Assembly: GCA_027943335.1 (NCBI GenBank)
Contig: BSBK01002933.1
Coordinates: forward strand, 1,525,001-1,589,000
Source: Chamaecyparis obtusa
Lineage: Eukaryota > Streptophyta > Pinopsida > Cupressales > Cupressaceae
Direction of reading: 5' to 3'
DNA: 64,000 nt
Every line of letters begins with the position of its first letter. Positions within the stretch are counted from its first letter, which is position 1. Of this stretch, positions 32,583-44,604 are shown piece by piece. Made by a program: the position numbers and the translations under genes. The notes beneath the pieces were generated by a model that was not told where the DNA came from, made no database searches, and saw nothing but the letters and a program-made list of their open reading frames with translations.

Positions 32583-34193
32583 CTACTCTGAAAATTCTTT
32601 GCACTGATCATCATTCCCTGTAAATATAGTATCATCTACAAATATTTCTACCAATACAATTTTGTCATCCGGTCCTTCTTTAATATACAGATTGCTATTA
32701 TCATTGGCTCTTTTGAAATTAATCTGAATCAGGTAGTTATGGAGTCTTTCATACCATGCTCTAGGAGCTTGTTTCAAACCATACAATGCTTTGTGTAACC
32801 TACAGACCATGTCCCTTTTATCTGGATCAACAAAACCTTCAGGTTGTTCAATGTAGACTTCTTCATCAAGAATTCCATTGAGAAATGCAGATTTTATATC
32901 CATCTGATATACCTTAAATCCTTTATGTGTTGCATAAGCAAGTAGAGTTCTTACACCTTCTAATCTTGCAATAGGAGAAAAAGTTTCACCATAATCTATA
33001 CCTTCTTCTTGAGAATAACCTTTACATACCAATCTAGCTTTGTTTCTAGATACTTGACCGTCTCCATTCAGCTTATTCCTAAATACCCATTTTGTTCCAA
33101 TTACATTCTTATCTTTAGGTCTAGGTACAAGAGTCCATGTTTTGTTCTTTTGTATTTGTTCTAATTCTTCATTCATTGCTTCAATCCAACTTTCATTTTC
33201 CAATGCATCTTTGATATTTCTAGGTTCAAAATCAGTAAGTAGACATGTACCTTTTAGCTTACTTCTTGTCATAGTACCATTTGATTTGTTTCCAATGATT
33301 TGATCTGGTGTATGATGTCTTCTGACATATTTGGCTAGTATAGGTTCCTTGCTTTTTGAATGAGTCATGTTGTTGTCTTCTAGGATCTCTTCTTCAGGTT
33401 GCTTGGGCTTGGTAGATATTTGCTCGGTAACTTCAGGCTGAGACTCAGTTTGAACTTCTTCCTGTGACTCGGTTTGAACTTCTTTTATTTTCTTGTTCTT
33501 CCTTAGTGAAACCTTGGCCTCAAATGCTGACTCAATATTTTTGGAATTTGGAACATAGTTGTCATAGTTGTCTAATTCAAAGGCTGTCAATCTTCCAACT
33601 AAAGCATCCAAAGTTATATTGTGGTTTGTTTCACATCTTCTTTCTTGAATAGCTGATACTCTTATTGCATAGATAGGGAGTAATGTTCTAAGTACCTTAC
33701 TTATAACAGTTTCATTAGAGATTGTTCCTCTAGAAGCTCTAATTGCACTAACACTTGCTTTGATCCTTTCAACATATTTTGCAATGTTTTCATCTTCTTT
33801 CATGTTCATCTTGTCAAACTGTCCTCTTAGGCTTTCTGCTTTGGCTCGTTTCACATTAGCATCACCACCATATATTTTCTTTAGATTGATCCACATTTCA
33901 TATGCAGTAGTGCATTCTTTAATTTCATCAAATTCTTCATAGCTGAGAGCTGATGCAATGTCTATCATCATGGTGTTATGATTCTTTTTCTCTGCAATGT
34001 ATTCAACAGTTAATGCGCCAGTAGGAACTGTGTATTCTTCATCAATGTATTTGCATCCTGAATCACCAATGGAAGCTAGATGAAGTCTCATGAGACCTTG
34101 CCATGCTGAAAAGTTATCTCTGTTGAGCTTTGGAATTTCCCTCTTGTAAGACATCCTGATCTTTAGCTTAGGTCCTTGAAATCCTTCCTGCAA
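32583..34193 (-). CDS. Copia gag joined in frame to reverse transcriptase
   Basis: 536 open codons. Residues 1-200 are a Copia gag (UBN2 type) with LNRDNFSAWQGLMRLHL, ALSYEEFDEIKECTTAYEMW and LRGQFDKMNM. Residues 225-290 are a charged linker with EVQTESQ repeats. From about 325 the RT starts: WIEAMNEELEQIQKNKTW, KARLVCKGYSQEEGIDY, QMDIKSAFLNG, LHKALYGLKQAPRAWYERL, and the active-site IFVDD near residue 515. The zinc knuckle, protease and integrase that normally lie between gag and RT are absent (more than 600 codons), yet the frame is preserved. The product would still lack a complete RT because of the TAG at its end. Confidence 0.92.
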   Translation of the reverse strand: MQEGFQGPKLKIRMSYKREIPKLNRDNFSAWQGLMRLHLASIGDSGCKYIDEEYTVPTGALTVEYIAEKKNHNTMMIDIASALSYEEFDEIKECTTAYEMWINLKKIYGGDANVKRAKAESLRGQFDKMNMKEDENIAKYVERIKASVSAIRASRGTISNETVISKVLRTLLPIYAIRVSAIQERRCETNHNITLDALVGRLTAFELDNYDNYVPNSKNIESAFEAKVSLRKNKKIKEVQTESQEEVQTESQPEVTEQISTKPKQPEEEILEDNNMTHSKSKEPILAKYVRRHHTPDQIIGNKSNGTMTRSKLKGTCLLTDFEPRNIKDALENESWIEAMNEELEQIQKNKTWTLVPRPKDKNVIGTKWVFRNKLNGDGQVSRNKARLVCKGYSQEEGIDYGETFSPIARLEGVRTLLAYATHKGFKVYQMDIKSAFLNGILDEEVYIEQPEGFVDPDKRDMVCRLHKALYGLKQAPRAWYERLHNYLIQINFKRANDNSNLYIKEGPDDKIVLVEIFVDDTIFTGNDDQCKEFSE

Positions 34194-34202
34194 GCACCAA
34201 AA

Positions 34203-34214
34203 GCTCTGATACCA
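34203..34214 (-). other. Copia primer binding site (initiator tRNA-Met)
   Basis: Minus strand TGGTATCAGAGC, the canonical Copia PBS, two bases from the 5' LTR. Confidence 0.93.
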
Positions 34215-34216
34215 AT

Positions 34217-35376
34217 TGATGGAATATGGATGAAGTGACTAAGAGGGGGGGTGAATCAGTCAACCATAAAACACTTAATTATTTCTTTCCAGATCCCTTA
34301 GGATATCTTAATGAATATTATCTGTTTAACACTCGGTAAATAGATTGCAGTAACTTTGTAGATGCAGAAAGTATTAGTAAATTATCTTTAGATATTCATC
34401 AGCACTTGTATATGATTAAGATAACCATTAAGAACACAAGAGACAGATTTAACGTGGAAACACAATATGGGAAAAACCACCAATGTATCTAGATACTGAT
34501 TTTCACTTTTCTGAAGTGATGCCTGGTTAGAAGCCAACCCGGTAAAAGGTTACAAAACACACTGTTAGGTGTGACCTTGTTAGAGGATTTAATCACCCTG
34601 CTAGGAGTGGCCTGGTAAGAGGTCTTGAAAACAATTCAATGGAATTGTCACCTTGTTAGAGGATTTACAATATGGTTTTTAAACCAACTCGGTTAAGAGA
34701 TTTAGAATTCACTGTTACAATGATAAAAAGGTAACAATGAAAATGACCTGTATAATAGTGCAACTGCCTTGCTGATTACAGATCTCTGTTCTGTATAAGT
34801 GTGATCTTTCCTGATCGAATATATCTCTACTGCTCCTCAAGGATATCTGATCATCCTTCACAAATTCACACACACCTTTCCTGCTTTCTTCTATATATCT
34901 TCTGCTGTGTATATATTTTATTTTCACATTTGACCTTTTATTTATATGATTTTAGATTTGTCAAATCAGCATTACTTAGTATAACAGTCGGCTGAGATTA
35001 GCAAACTTTATTTGCAAAGATCCTTCAAGGGTCAATAGTGCTTGGTGACCATAACTTTCTACAATCTTTAGGAGACCGAGGGAACTCGGTAAACACTGAT
35101 AATCCTTCGATAATCGACTGAACTCGGTAAATGCTATCTTTTCCTTTTGACAACAGACTGAACTTGGTAAACACTGCTTTTCTTTGATAGCTGAGTGAAC
35201 TCGATACATGCTAATTTTTCTTTGATAACCGAGTGAACTCGGTAAGCACTAAATATACTGACAGGCAGACCGACTGAGCTCGGTAGGCACTGAATACTGT
35301 AGACTATGACATAGTGTGACATCAAAGACAATACATAATTTGAGTAGCAATTTCCTTCAGACAATTGTTTCCAACA
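34217..35376 (-). repeat. 5' LTR of Copia
   Basis: Direct copy of 30193-31356. U3 tandem repeats lie at 35040-35295. Confidence 0.94.
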
Positions 35377-35381
35377 AGTTG
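35377..35381. repeat. Target-site duplication AGTTG of Copia (right)
   Basis: Pairs with 30188-30192. Confidence 0.93.
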
Positions 35382-35539
35382 TTGATTGAGGGTGCAGGGA
35401 ATAACACCTGTCAGTACTTTTATTGAATTGTAAATTTCAATTTTGAACCATTCTGTGAATATAGAACATGGATGTATTTCAGAAAATATAAAAATGTAGA
35501 TATGACAAATTACTTATTTTGTTATTCTACATTACTTAC

Positions 35540-35609
35540 CATTTGAGTGCACATTCCACTTGCAACTTCATCAAGTCTTGTTTGATGCTTCAATTTTGTG
35601 TTCACTATC
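35540..35609 (-). other. Exon-like segment upstream of the transposase
   Basis: A 70-base open segment lies between TTCTACAG (acceptor side) and the consensus donor GTAAGT on the minus strand. It reads IVNTKLKHQTRLDEVASGM. It could be an exon of a second CACTA gene or of a captured gene. Not recognised. Confidence 0.35.
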
Positions 35610-38600
35610 CTGTAGAAGTACAACATTTTGTATTTTCCCAATATGTTATTCAAAAAACAACAATAGAATAAAATACTTGTTGAGAAAGATCATCATAGGA
35701 GTATCAAAAACTCAAGATCCAAAGGTAACACAACATTATAAGACCCTTACATTCAACCTTCAACTCATGCAGCTAATAAATAGGAGAAAAAATACATGAA
35801 ATTGAAAAATTTAACTAATGAATTGTGTTTTTCTTCTCATCTTAATTGACCAAATTTATATGAGATTCTAAAGAAGGCCTCACTCTTAATCAGCCAAATC
35901 TTCCTTGTACCACACAAAAAAATTGTGTGATAACTACGTCTACTCCAACCTTAATTGTTTAAGAATTCATCATATCAGATAAAGTATTTTTAAGAATTGT
36001 TGGGACTGGTCCTTTGGCGTGTATTAAATAGAATACAATTTTTAGCATATTATTCTCACTCTATTTCTTTGTTGTAAACATGCCATTGGTTCAGTTTTGT
36101 AAAAAAAATTTGTGTTAGATGCATTTAAAATTATCTTCATTGTCTTTTGATTGTCTAAATGCTTCTTTATTTGTTAGCCAATTAATACATGCTATTATAT
36201 AAAGAAGACAATCAGAAGACAATGAAGATTTGTCTGACAAAAATGAATACACTAAACTGAACCAATGACATGTTTACAAAAATTATCATAACTCACAAGC
36301 AAAACTGAAACAATGGCATGTTTATAACTCATTAAGAGTGAGGCCTTCTTTAGAATCTCATGAGTTTTGTACCACGTATGAAATGTATTGTGAGTTTGAA
36401 GAGAGTTCGTGCCATGTGTGATATAACCTACTTTATCTAATATGGTGCATTGTTAAACAAATTAAGGGTAGAGTAGTTATTACTTAGTTTTTTATGGGGC
36501 ACAATGAAGATTTGTCTGACAAATAGCAGGTCTTCTTTAGTATTTCATGAATTTTTACCGCATATATTATTTCAAGCCTTTGAGTCCTGGAGAAGAAGAA
36601 TGGTGTAAGTTGAATAGATTAGAGTGAATGGGGTGTTGAAACATGGTGAATAGACCATGATGAGATGATACTTGATGTCATGACTAAGTTTCCCTCACAA
36701 ACATCGGCAAAGACTAGTTTTACTAAGTTTCCTTTCTCTATTTTAAGGTTTCCTTTCTCTGCCGCAGGGGTACAGTCAGAGGGTTCATTGAAAAAATGAT
36801 CCTTCGAATGGTTACTATGAATATGAATGATTTGATATAGCACATTGCTCATTTTAATTGAAGTTTGGAATAGCTTGTGCAAGGGTGAAAGTAGTTTTGA
36901 TCATTTTGGTCATGGTTGTTCTTCTACACAGTCAAGAAATGTAACTGTCTAATTATTATATGTAACGTTGAATGGATTAAATGCTTTATTCTTGGTAGAA
37001 GTGAATGGAAGGAATAGTGTTGGTTTTAGGTTTCATTTATTATTGAATTCAATGGTTTCCAAGATGTGGTGAGGAGTTTTCTCCTTGTTTAATGTTAAAT
37101 GTTCCTGCACAATCTACTCATACAATAGTGAAATGCTATGTGGAAGGCATGGTTGATAGTGTTCCTTGAGGGAAGGGGGATTTTGAAAGACTTTTTATCA
37201 TTGTATTGTGTATTTCCAATATTTTTGGATGCAGGGCAGACCGGGAGAATGAAGGATCACTCACTGATTGCATGATAACCCGGTTTTGAAGGGTCACTAG
37301 AAGAGGGGAATGAAGGATCACTCATTGATTGCATGATAACCCCACCAAGCATTCTTTCCTTTAAATTTCCATAATATCTCAAAGTATGATCATTATTCTT
37401 TACTTTCTTCAATATGCTATTCTTTCTATGGTTTTGTTATCTCATAAATATATCAAAAATATTGCAGATGTTCATATAAAAGTAAAATATTGTCCTTCAA
37501 TTGTTCCACATTGAAGCATTTCCTCTTTGGAGTATTCTCTTCATTTGTACAATATCTATAAAAAATGGTTCCCATATTTCTTCAAGATCTATTTTAATCT
37601 TTATATTGCAATTTTGATTAGATTTGACCAATAGTTGATTTCATTAGTATTTTATAACATATACTCCTAATGTGAAATGTGGAGAGAAAGAAAGAGACAC
37701 ACTAGGTATGAATTAAATGATATACCCATCATCACTTAGCACTTAAATAATAAATTATGGACAGGGAACAACCCCCTAACCTCTGGATCTTTGTTTCATG
37801 CTGGCCTCTTATTATATGCAAAGCTAGGCCTATCTTAATTAGGCTAACAACCACAGTGTAGGGCCATAAATTATGGATCCCAAAATAGTGCACACTTGTA
37901 TTAAATTAGGTTCACTATACTACAAGGGAATGGAAACGATACAATAGTGCCTCATGGGGATGGAAGAAACCCTTCACCAAGAAGATGGTTGTATTTGCAA
38001 TATTTACTAGAGGCAAAGAACATAATTTGGTTCTAGCAATTAGTCCTAGAAGATAATGGCACCCACAAAACACGTGGAAAAGATAGCACTCACTATATCT
38101 TTTATCACTCTTTTAAAGCTGGGACAATAAATCTCAAAGATTGATCAACGAATTCTTGAACACAAAGAACCATTGATAGATATGATTCATGTGTACAATA
38201 GCCAACAACTAGTTGTTCCAATCATGGTGTCCAATAATTATGTTAGAAAAAGAATCTACAAATCCATTACACAACCATAATAGATTCAAACCATGAACTA
38301 TAAGAACCTAACAATGGGACTAACAAAGATACAGCCTAAACAAATCTTGATCATATTCCACCCTATTGTAAGGCCCAAGAAGTAACTCTATCTTAAAGCT
38401 ACACATTCCTCTAGATGAAGCTCAAAGGTCAAGTATCTGAAGCATAGCAATGCTTGAATGAATATAGGAATAATTTGATGTACAATCATTTGCTAGCTTG
38501 GTTTTTGAGTTTTCCACATAATATTTTCCCTTTAACCACATTTATAGTTTGAGAAAATCAGAAAAAAATATTTCAGATTTATATTATCCTTTTGAACTAG

Positions 38601-40297
38601 CACACTGCCATCAAAATGCATAATCATTGGTCATCTCAAGAAAATTCCTATTGATTAGTAGGATATCCTTATAAAAATTTGATGCATGGATTTCTTGTGA
38701 ATTATCGACTTCTATGTATCTTGCAACTATGGAAGGAATAGTGTTGGTGTTAGGTTTCATTTATTATTGAATTCAATGGTTTCCAAGATGTGTTGAGGAG
38801 TTTGCTCCTTGTTTAATGTTAACTATTCCTACACAATCCACTCATAAAAAAGTGAAATGTTATGTGGAAGGGATGGTTGATAGTGTTCCTTGAGGGAAGG
38901 GGGATTGTGAAAGACTTGTTATCATTATATTGTGTATTTCCAATATGTTTGGATGCAGGGTAGACCAGGAGAATGAAGGATCACTCACTGATTGCATGAT
39001 AACCTAGTTTTGAAGGGTCACTGGTTGAGGGGATAGTCAAGGTCCGAATGATTGCGCCATTGGAGGACCCTATTTCTTTGTATTAATTTCTATTCAAATT
39101 GGATGCATGGATTTCTTGTGAATTATCAGTTGCTATGTATCCTGCAACTACATCTGTAAATCTGTATATACTTCTCTAGGGTTGTAAGCCACTTAGGGAT
39201 CAAAATATAGATACTAAATCAAAATCATTCTTTGTCCTATTTCCTTTTAACAAAGTCTCAAATATCAATGATACAATATACATTATATGCCCTAAGGTAT
39301 CAAATATATAAATCATGCCTAGCTAGAAGCTCACCAGGAGAATGAAGGATCACTCACTGATTGCATGATAACCTGATTTTGAAGGGTCACTGGTTGAGGG
39401 GACAGTCAAGGTCCAAATGATTGGGCCATTGGAGGACCCTAGTTCTTTGTATTAATTTCTATTCAAATTGGATGCATGGATTTCTTGTGAATTATCTGAT
39501 GCTATGTATCCTGCAACTGCATCCATAAATCTACATATACTTCTCTAGGGTTGTAAGCCACGTAGGGATCAAAATAGAGAAACTAAATAAAAATCATTCT
39601 TTGTCCTATTTCCTTTTAACAAAGTCTCAACTATCAATGATACAATACATTTGATGCCCTAAGCTATCAATACAAATAGTGCCTAGCTAGAAGCTCACGG
39701 GCTGTCCATTTGATAACCACAATCAACATTTCAAAAAAATGGATATCCTTGAGTACAAGCACCAATAACATGAAATAATGGAGTTAAAGCACAGGCTAGG
39801 GCACAACACCAGTAGAATGTGGTCATTTCAGTGACAGCAATATATAATGGCATCATTAAACATATATGCCAGTAATATCAACAAACGTGAATCCAAACAT
39901 TTGAATACAGTGAATCGATATCCTTGAGCACAAGCACCAATAACATCAAATAATAGAGATAAAGCACTAGCTAGGGCATGAAACTAGTAGAATGTGGTCA
40001 TTTCAGAGAGCATTCATGATAAAATAAAATGAAATGCATTTGAATATGATGCCAGAGGCTAGAAAGATGAAGAAATCACATACCTTCTCCCGTGCTCAGC
40101 TTTCGCTCCTTTTCTCCCACTCCTCTATCTAATCGAAATAAAAATGATGAGGCCGTTTCACTTTTTTTTAATCTATACCTTGAATCTGTTAGAATTCTGA
40201 TGGTCAATTAAACACCCATCAGAATACTGACATCATTAGGGCCTATTACAAAAAAAAAACACCAAATTCGTAATAAAAAGTTACCCCTCAGAAACTT
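35610..40297. repeat. Right subterminal repeat array of the CACTA element
   Basis: Made of inverted and direct copies of left-arm units. 35880-36100 is inverted relative to 20420-20540. 36620-37130 matches 21240-21740. 37130-37330, 38720-39050 and 39300-39400 share AGGGAAGGGGGATT...GAATGAAGGATCACTCACTGATTGCATG, which is inverted at 22400-22640. 39890-40170 is inverted relative to 20690-20960. Between 37400 and 38700 the sequence is AT-rich with no gene seen. Confidence 0.65.
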
Positions 40298-40328
40298 CTG
40301 TTGAAATTTGGCCCCAAATGTAGTAGTG
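40298..40328 (-). repeat. Right terminal inverted repeat of the CACTA element
   Basis: On the minus strand it starts CACTACTACATTTGGGG, pairing with 18212-18242. The position following it matches the PMD frame. Confidence 0.88.
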
Positions 40329-40331
40329 TGG

Positions 40332-40950
40332 TGGTAGGAGGAGATGTTAGAGATGATGACGTCAGTGAGGATAGAGAGCTCCTCAGGTCATAGGGTGAGG
40401 ATGAGATGGGCCATGAGTGAGAGGTAGACATGCTAGGGATAGAGCTAGGGATGATCATGGTGCTGAGTTTATGCATCCTAGAGTAGTAGCAAGTGATAGA
40501 TAGGAGAGACAACATAGACAACAGAGGGCTTAGAGATAGGGACATATTGATGCTACTCGATAGATTCCTAGTGGTTTGGATCCTTTAGTTTAGTTACAGT
40601 GGGTTGCCTTAGCACAATAGGATCAGGATCAGGTACGGTAGGATCAAATTCCAACATAATAGGTGCCTCCATAGGTTCCTAGATCATAGGATATGGGTCA
40701 ATCATCTCAGGGTGGTCCTAGTATTGACAGTGTAGCACAAGATGTTTAGTCATTGAGGACAGATGTATCCACTATTGTTGGCAGGATGGACCAGGTAGCT
40801 CTTCTGATGCATCAGTTTATGACTTATGTGACTTAGAGACCTAGTATGGCTAGCACTTCTCAGGCTCCTCCTTCATAGGATAGACAAGATGATAGAGGTC
40901 TAGATGGATTAGGTACTGGGGATGGATCAGGTGCTGCTATAGGCTCCTAA
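40332..40950 (+). pseudogene. PMD pseudogene, Arg/Gln-rich C-terminal tail
   Basis: Continuation of the frame split by the CACTA element. Read in one frame to TAA at 40948, it encodes an Arg/Gln/Asp-rich tail with a recognisable stretch SLRTDVSTIVGRMDQVALLM (about 40755-40815), probably helical. About twenty in-frame stops occur. Almost all are TAG or TGA, with a single TAA next to a TAG, all at places that fit former CAG, CGA or CAA codons in a Gln/Arg-rich protein. No frameshift is needed across 620 bp, which supports a formerly real coding sequence. Confidence 0.7.
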
Positions 40951-42589
40951 TGATTTGATGACTATTGTATCATGTTTCATGTTTATTGATTAGAACATTT
41001 AATGTATCACTTTGTTGACATTGTATCTTGATATACTGATTTGATGGCTCATTGATAAACACTTTATATGATGATATACTTCCTTGAATATTTTGATGTG
41101 TACATGTGAGATCATCTTTATATGCAACTATATGATGTTTTATGATGCATTTACTTTGATGATGTTTATGGATGTAGTGTATCTCATTTATGATATAGAT
41201 AGATGGATGCAATGATTTATGCTATTTTGATATGCTTTTCTATTTTTCAATGTATGGATGCAAAACTTTAATGGAAATATGGATGTGAATACCCCTATGT
41301 TTTTGTTTTTTTTGATGTATGCAATTCTATTCTTAACTAAATGTATGCAAATGATGTATGATGAATGAATTTTGTTGTTTTCTTTTTTCTCTGAATATAT
41401 GGATAATGAATAATGAGTAATGCTATGGATGAATGAAAAAGATAATTTCACACGATTGATTTGAATCAAGGTTGAAACATTTAATTGAACCCCCTTTTTA
41501 ATGTTTTTACTCAGGCTATTTAACTGAACCCATTTTCCCTTGGAAAAATAACTACAAACATGCACTTAATCTAACATGAAAAATGCACTTAATTTAATAA
41601 TGAAAATGCAATGCAACTAAGTGTCAATGGCTTTTTAGCAAAGAAATGCTATAGGGAAATATTTTCATTATTGAGCATTGTAGGACTATTTAAAGAAAAT
41701 ACAACCATCACTGACCACATCATGATGATATGAATACCTCTTTTCATCGCTTTTGGTAACACCTCTTTTGGAAACTAGTATAACCCTCACTAGTTGAATG
41801 ACCAACTATGGGAGTATGAATACTGGTTTCAATGGATTCAATGTTACAAGTGGATTATGGTATTAAGATATGGAAGATCTAAATAGCCAAGGTATCCATT
41901 TGCATAAACAAGAAAAAGTTGATTCTTCCTCTTATGTGATAGTCCTCGATGGCTCTTTGATGACCATGTCATTAGATGAATTCATATAAGTTGATGGATC
42001 TTCCTCAAAAAAGTACTCAAAGGCAAGAAAATACCATGTCTCCATCATTTCCAATCTAGTCAAAACATCATTGATTAGCTAAAGAGATGTGATAAAAGTC
42101 ATTTCAATAAAGATCATCAAAAGAAAGCTTCAAAGTGTTTTGCAATGTATCAAGATTTTCAAATAGGATTTCCCAACATTTTGATCTTATAAAGTGTTGT
42201 CAATTTTTAATCTCGGATAATAAAGTCAATGAAGGCTCAAGTTGTGGGATTGGAATACTTGGGTTGTGAACAATGATATCCATCAAAGGTTCAACGAAAA
42301 TCTCTCTCTTTTGAAGCTTTGATAATCCTCTCTCTGATGTGACCGAATGTAGCACTAATTGAATCTGTTTGTACAAAAAATCCAATCCTTTTCTACCCCC
42401 AAGTGATAAATGTGATCGTGTGACAAACTTAGGGCAAAATAGGAAATGCAAAAATGCAACTGACAAGTTTTATTATGACTATGCACAAATTACGGATGCA
42501 ATGAAGATTTACAAGTGAGATGTTGGGAATGCACTATGTATGCATGCAACTAGGAAATGAGTTAAGGGAAAAAAAGGTGCTTGATTGCC
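40951..42589 (-). other. Non-coding region between PMD gene and integrase of the Tat element
   Basis: Rich in ATGGATGCA/TTTGATGATG words (40980-41430). A small open frame at 41188-41565 (minus) has no recognisable motif and the composition of the surrounding repeats, so I do not call it a gene. No other structure is clear. Confidence 0.5.
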
Positions 42590-42720
42590 AAGTTTTCACC
42601 TTTTGGGTCTTTTTCTCTTTTTTTTCTACCAAGGCGCCTATTGCTAGGTTTTCACCAAGGCACTTTTTTCTTTTTTCTTTTTTTAAATTTTTTTTTCTTT
42701 TTTTCTTTTTCAAGATCTCT
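42590..42720 (-). other. Post-integrase hairpin motif and A-rich tract of the Tat element
   Basis: On the minus strand an A-rich run (42667-42715) is followed by GTGCCTTGGTGAAAACCT and GGCGCCTTGG (42625-42666). The same order follows integrase in the element at 5296-16456. Confidence 0.7.
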
Positions 42721-42783
42721 TTTGATTATGTACAATAAATATGATGCTTCTCATTTGATACTCTTTATACTCTTTCATCTACC

Positions 42784-43923
42784 TCATGCATAGAACCTCT
42801 TTAGATGGATACTATTGATAGGTTCTTGTAGTTCTTCTCCATCACAATCTACTAATTTATAGGTTCCCATTCCAAATGAAGACACAATGATGAATAGACC
42901 AAGCCAATTTGTCTACCATTTACCCCTCTTCTCTGTTTTGGCCTGATTTTTAGGGTTTTCTCTTAGTACTAAGTCACCTACTTGAAAGACTCTCGGTTTG
43001 ATATGCTTATTGTAGTTTCTTGAGATCCTGTTCTGATAAAATTTCATGTGTTCATAGGTGTGCATTTGGTGTTCTTCTAGAAAATCTAGTTGTTAAAGCC
43101 AGAAAACTCTATAGTCTTCATCTGTTATCAACCCTTGCAGTGATACTCGCAAAGCTGGGATCTCAACCTCCAATGGTAGAATAGCTTCGGCCCCATAATC
43201 TAGTGAAAATGGCATACCTCTTGTAGGTGTTTGAATGCTAGTTCTATAGGCCCATAATGATGGATTGATTTGCACATGCCAATCTCTTCCTGACTTATTT
43301 ACTGATCTCTTCAATATTTTCAAAATGTTCTTATTTCTAGCTTTAGCTTGTCCATTTCCTTGAGGGTAATAAATGGATGAAGAGTGATAAGTAATATGGA
43401 ATGTGCCGCAAAGTTCATCCACATCTTTTTTTTTGAATTTTTTTCCATTTTCTATGATTATGGCATGAGGGATACCATATTTGCAAACGATGTGATTGAG
43501 TATAAACATGGAAATCTGTTTGCCCATAGTCATTATCAAAGGAATGACTTCTACCCACTTTGTGAAATACTCCATAGCAGTGATGATGTACTTGTGCCCA
43601 TTGGAAGATGGTGGATATATTACACCAATCAAGTCAAATCCCCATTGATAGAATGGCCATGGTGTAACAAATGGGTGCAATTCTTGTGCCGGCACATGTA
43701 TCATGTCGCCATGGTATTGACATTTGCTACATATTTTGACAAAGTGACAAGCATCTTTCTCTAAGGTTTTCCAGAAATACCCCATATGAAGGATCTTCTT
43801 GGCTAGGTTTAATCTGCTTGAATGTGACCCACAAATGCCCTCATGAACCTCACTTAAAGCTAACTTAGACTCCTCTTCCTCTAGACATCTAAGTAACGTC
43901 CCGTTAAGACCCTTACAATACAA
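42784..43923 (-). pseudogene. Tat integrase
   Basis: An open part (43093-43923) begins near the zinc-binding HHCC domain (HEGICGSHSSR ... CSKCQYHG). It continues through the core FYQWGFDLIGVI, YFTKWVEVIPL, YGIPHAIIIENGKKF and YYPQGNGQAKARNKN. In the core the second Asp of the catalytic triad is Glu (IIENG) and the third, Glu, is Lys (NGQAK), so catalysis is lost. After a TAA at about 43092 the C-terminal domain continues in frame (FQVGDLVLRENP, WLGLFII, INSIHLKRFYA), with one TAG, to a TGA at 42784-42786. It ends right before the hairpin motif. Confidence 0.9.
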
Positions 43924-43968
43924 TGTTTCGGAAAGGATTATGTAACGGGATGATTGTCGGATAAAATT

Positions 43969-44604
43969 TCATTTTTGGGCTTGAGATTGGTCTATAGGTA
44001 ACACTTGGTCTTTGAGATAGGTATAGATAGGGCTGTACCAAGCTAAGTCATGTCCACTGAGTAGGGAAAAAATTTGGATATCAAGAAGGTCAAATGCTGG
44101 TTTTTCCAACTCTTCCACCAAGAATTCGTACTTCTCATTCTGATCTGGTTTTTGAAGTAAGGCAGCCAAGGTTGCCATTGCATTAGCTGCTCTATTCTTC
44201 TCTCTTGGAATTTGTTCAAAGGTTATCAAAGAAAATTACTTCTTCCAAGCATCTATCATAGTCTTGTATGGCATTATTTTTTCATCTTTGGTATTGTATT
44301 CATCATTGATCTGATTGATTATCAATTGAGAGTCTCCATAGACTTGTAACTCGGTGATGTTCCATTCTAAAGCCATCTTAATGCTAATGACTAAAGCCTC
44401 ATATTCTACTATATTGTTTGTGCATGGGAACAAAAGCTTGTAAGATTTGGGAATATTGTACCTTTGAGGGGTAATCAATAGTATGCTAGCCCTGGAACCT
44501 CCTTGTGTATATGTGCCATCAAAGTACAACTTCCATGTCTTGGCCTCTATGTTGACAATTGCTGAATTTGAAAACTCCACTTGAATGGTTTGTGTAGAAG
44601 TCAA
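43969..44604 (-). pseudogene. Second (Tat-type) RNase H
   Basis: 44236-44604 reads WKLYFDGTYTQGG, FPCTNNIVEYEALV and LQVYGDSQLIINQI, giving the Asp, Glu and Asp of an RNase H site. After one TAA the next frame reads ITFEQIPREKNRAANAMATLA, the usual end of this domain, with Asn where the fourth acidic residue is expected. A second RNase H after the normal one separates the Tat lineage from other plant Ty3 elements. The following 70 residues lead towards integrase. Confidence 0.88.

Larger units (their letters stand above)
30193..35376 (-). mobile_element. Ty1/Copia retrotransposon, internally deleted
   Basis: LTRs of 1164 bp (30193-31356) and 1160 bp (34217-35376) start TGATGGAATATGG and end TTCCAACA on the plus strand, and are flanked by AGTTG. 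On the coding (minus) strand the PBS TGGTATCAGAGC lies two bases inside the 5' LTR and is the classic match to initiator tRNA-Met. The PPT AAAGAGGGAGAT lies before the 3' LTR. The interior is only 2.86 kb because protease and integrase are gone: gag is joined to RT. Confidence 0.95.

Noticed and set aside
41188..41565. 125-codon minus-strand frame with Lys/Ile/His-rich composition
   Set aside because: No motif, low complexity, and made of the ATGGATGCA-type repeats of the Tat 3' region.
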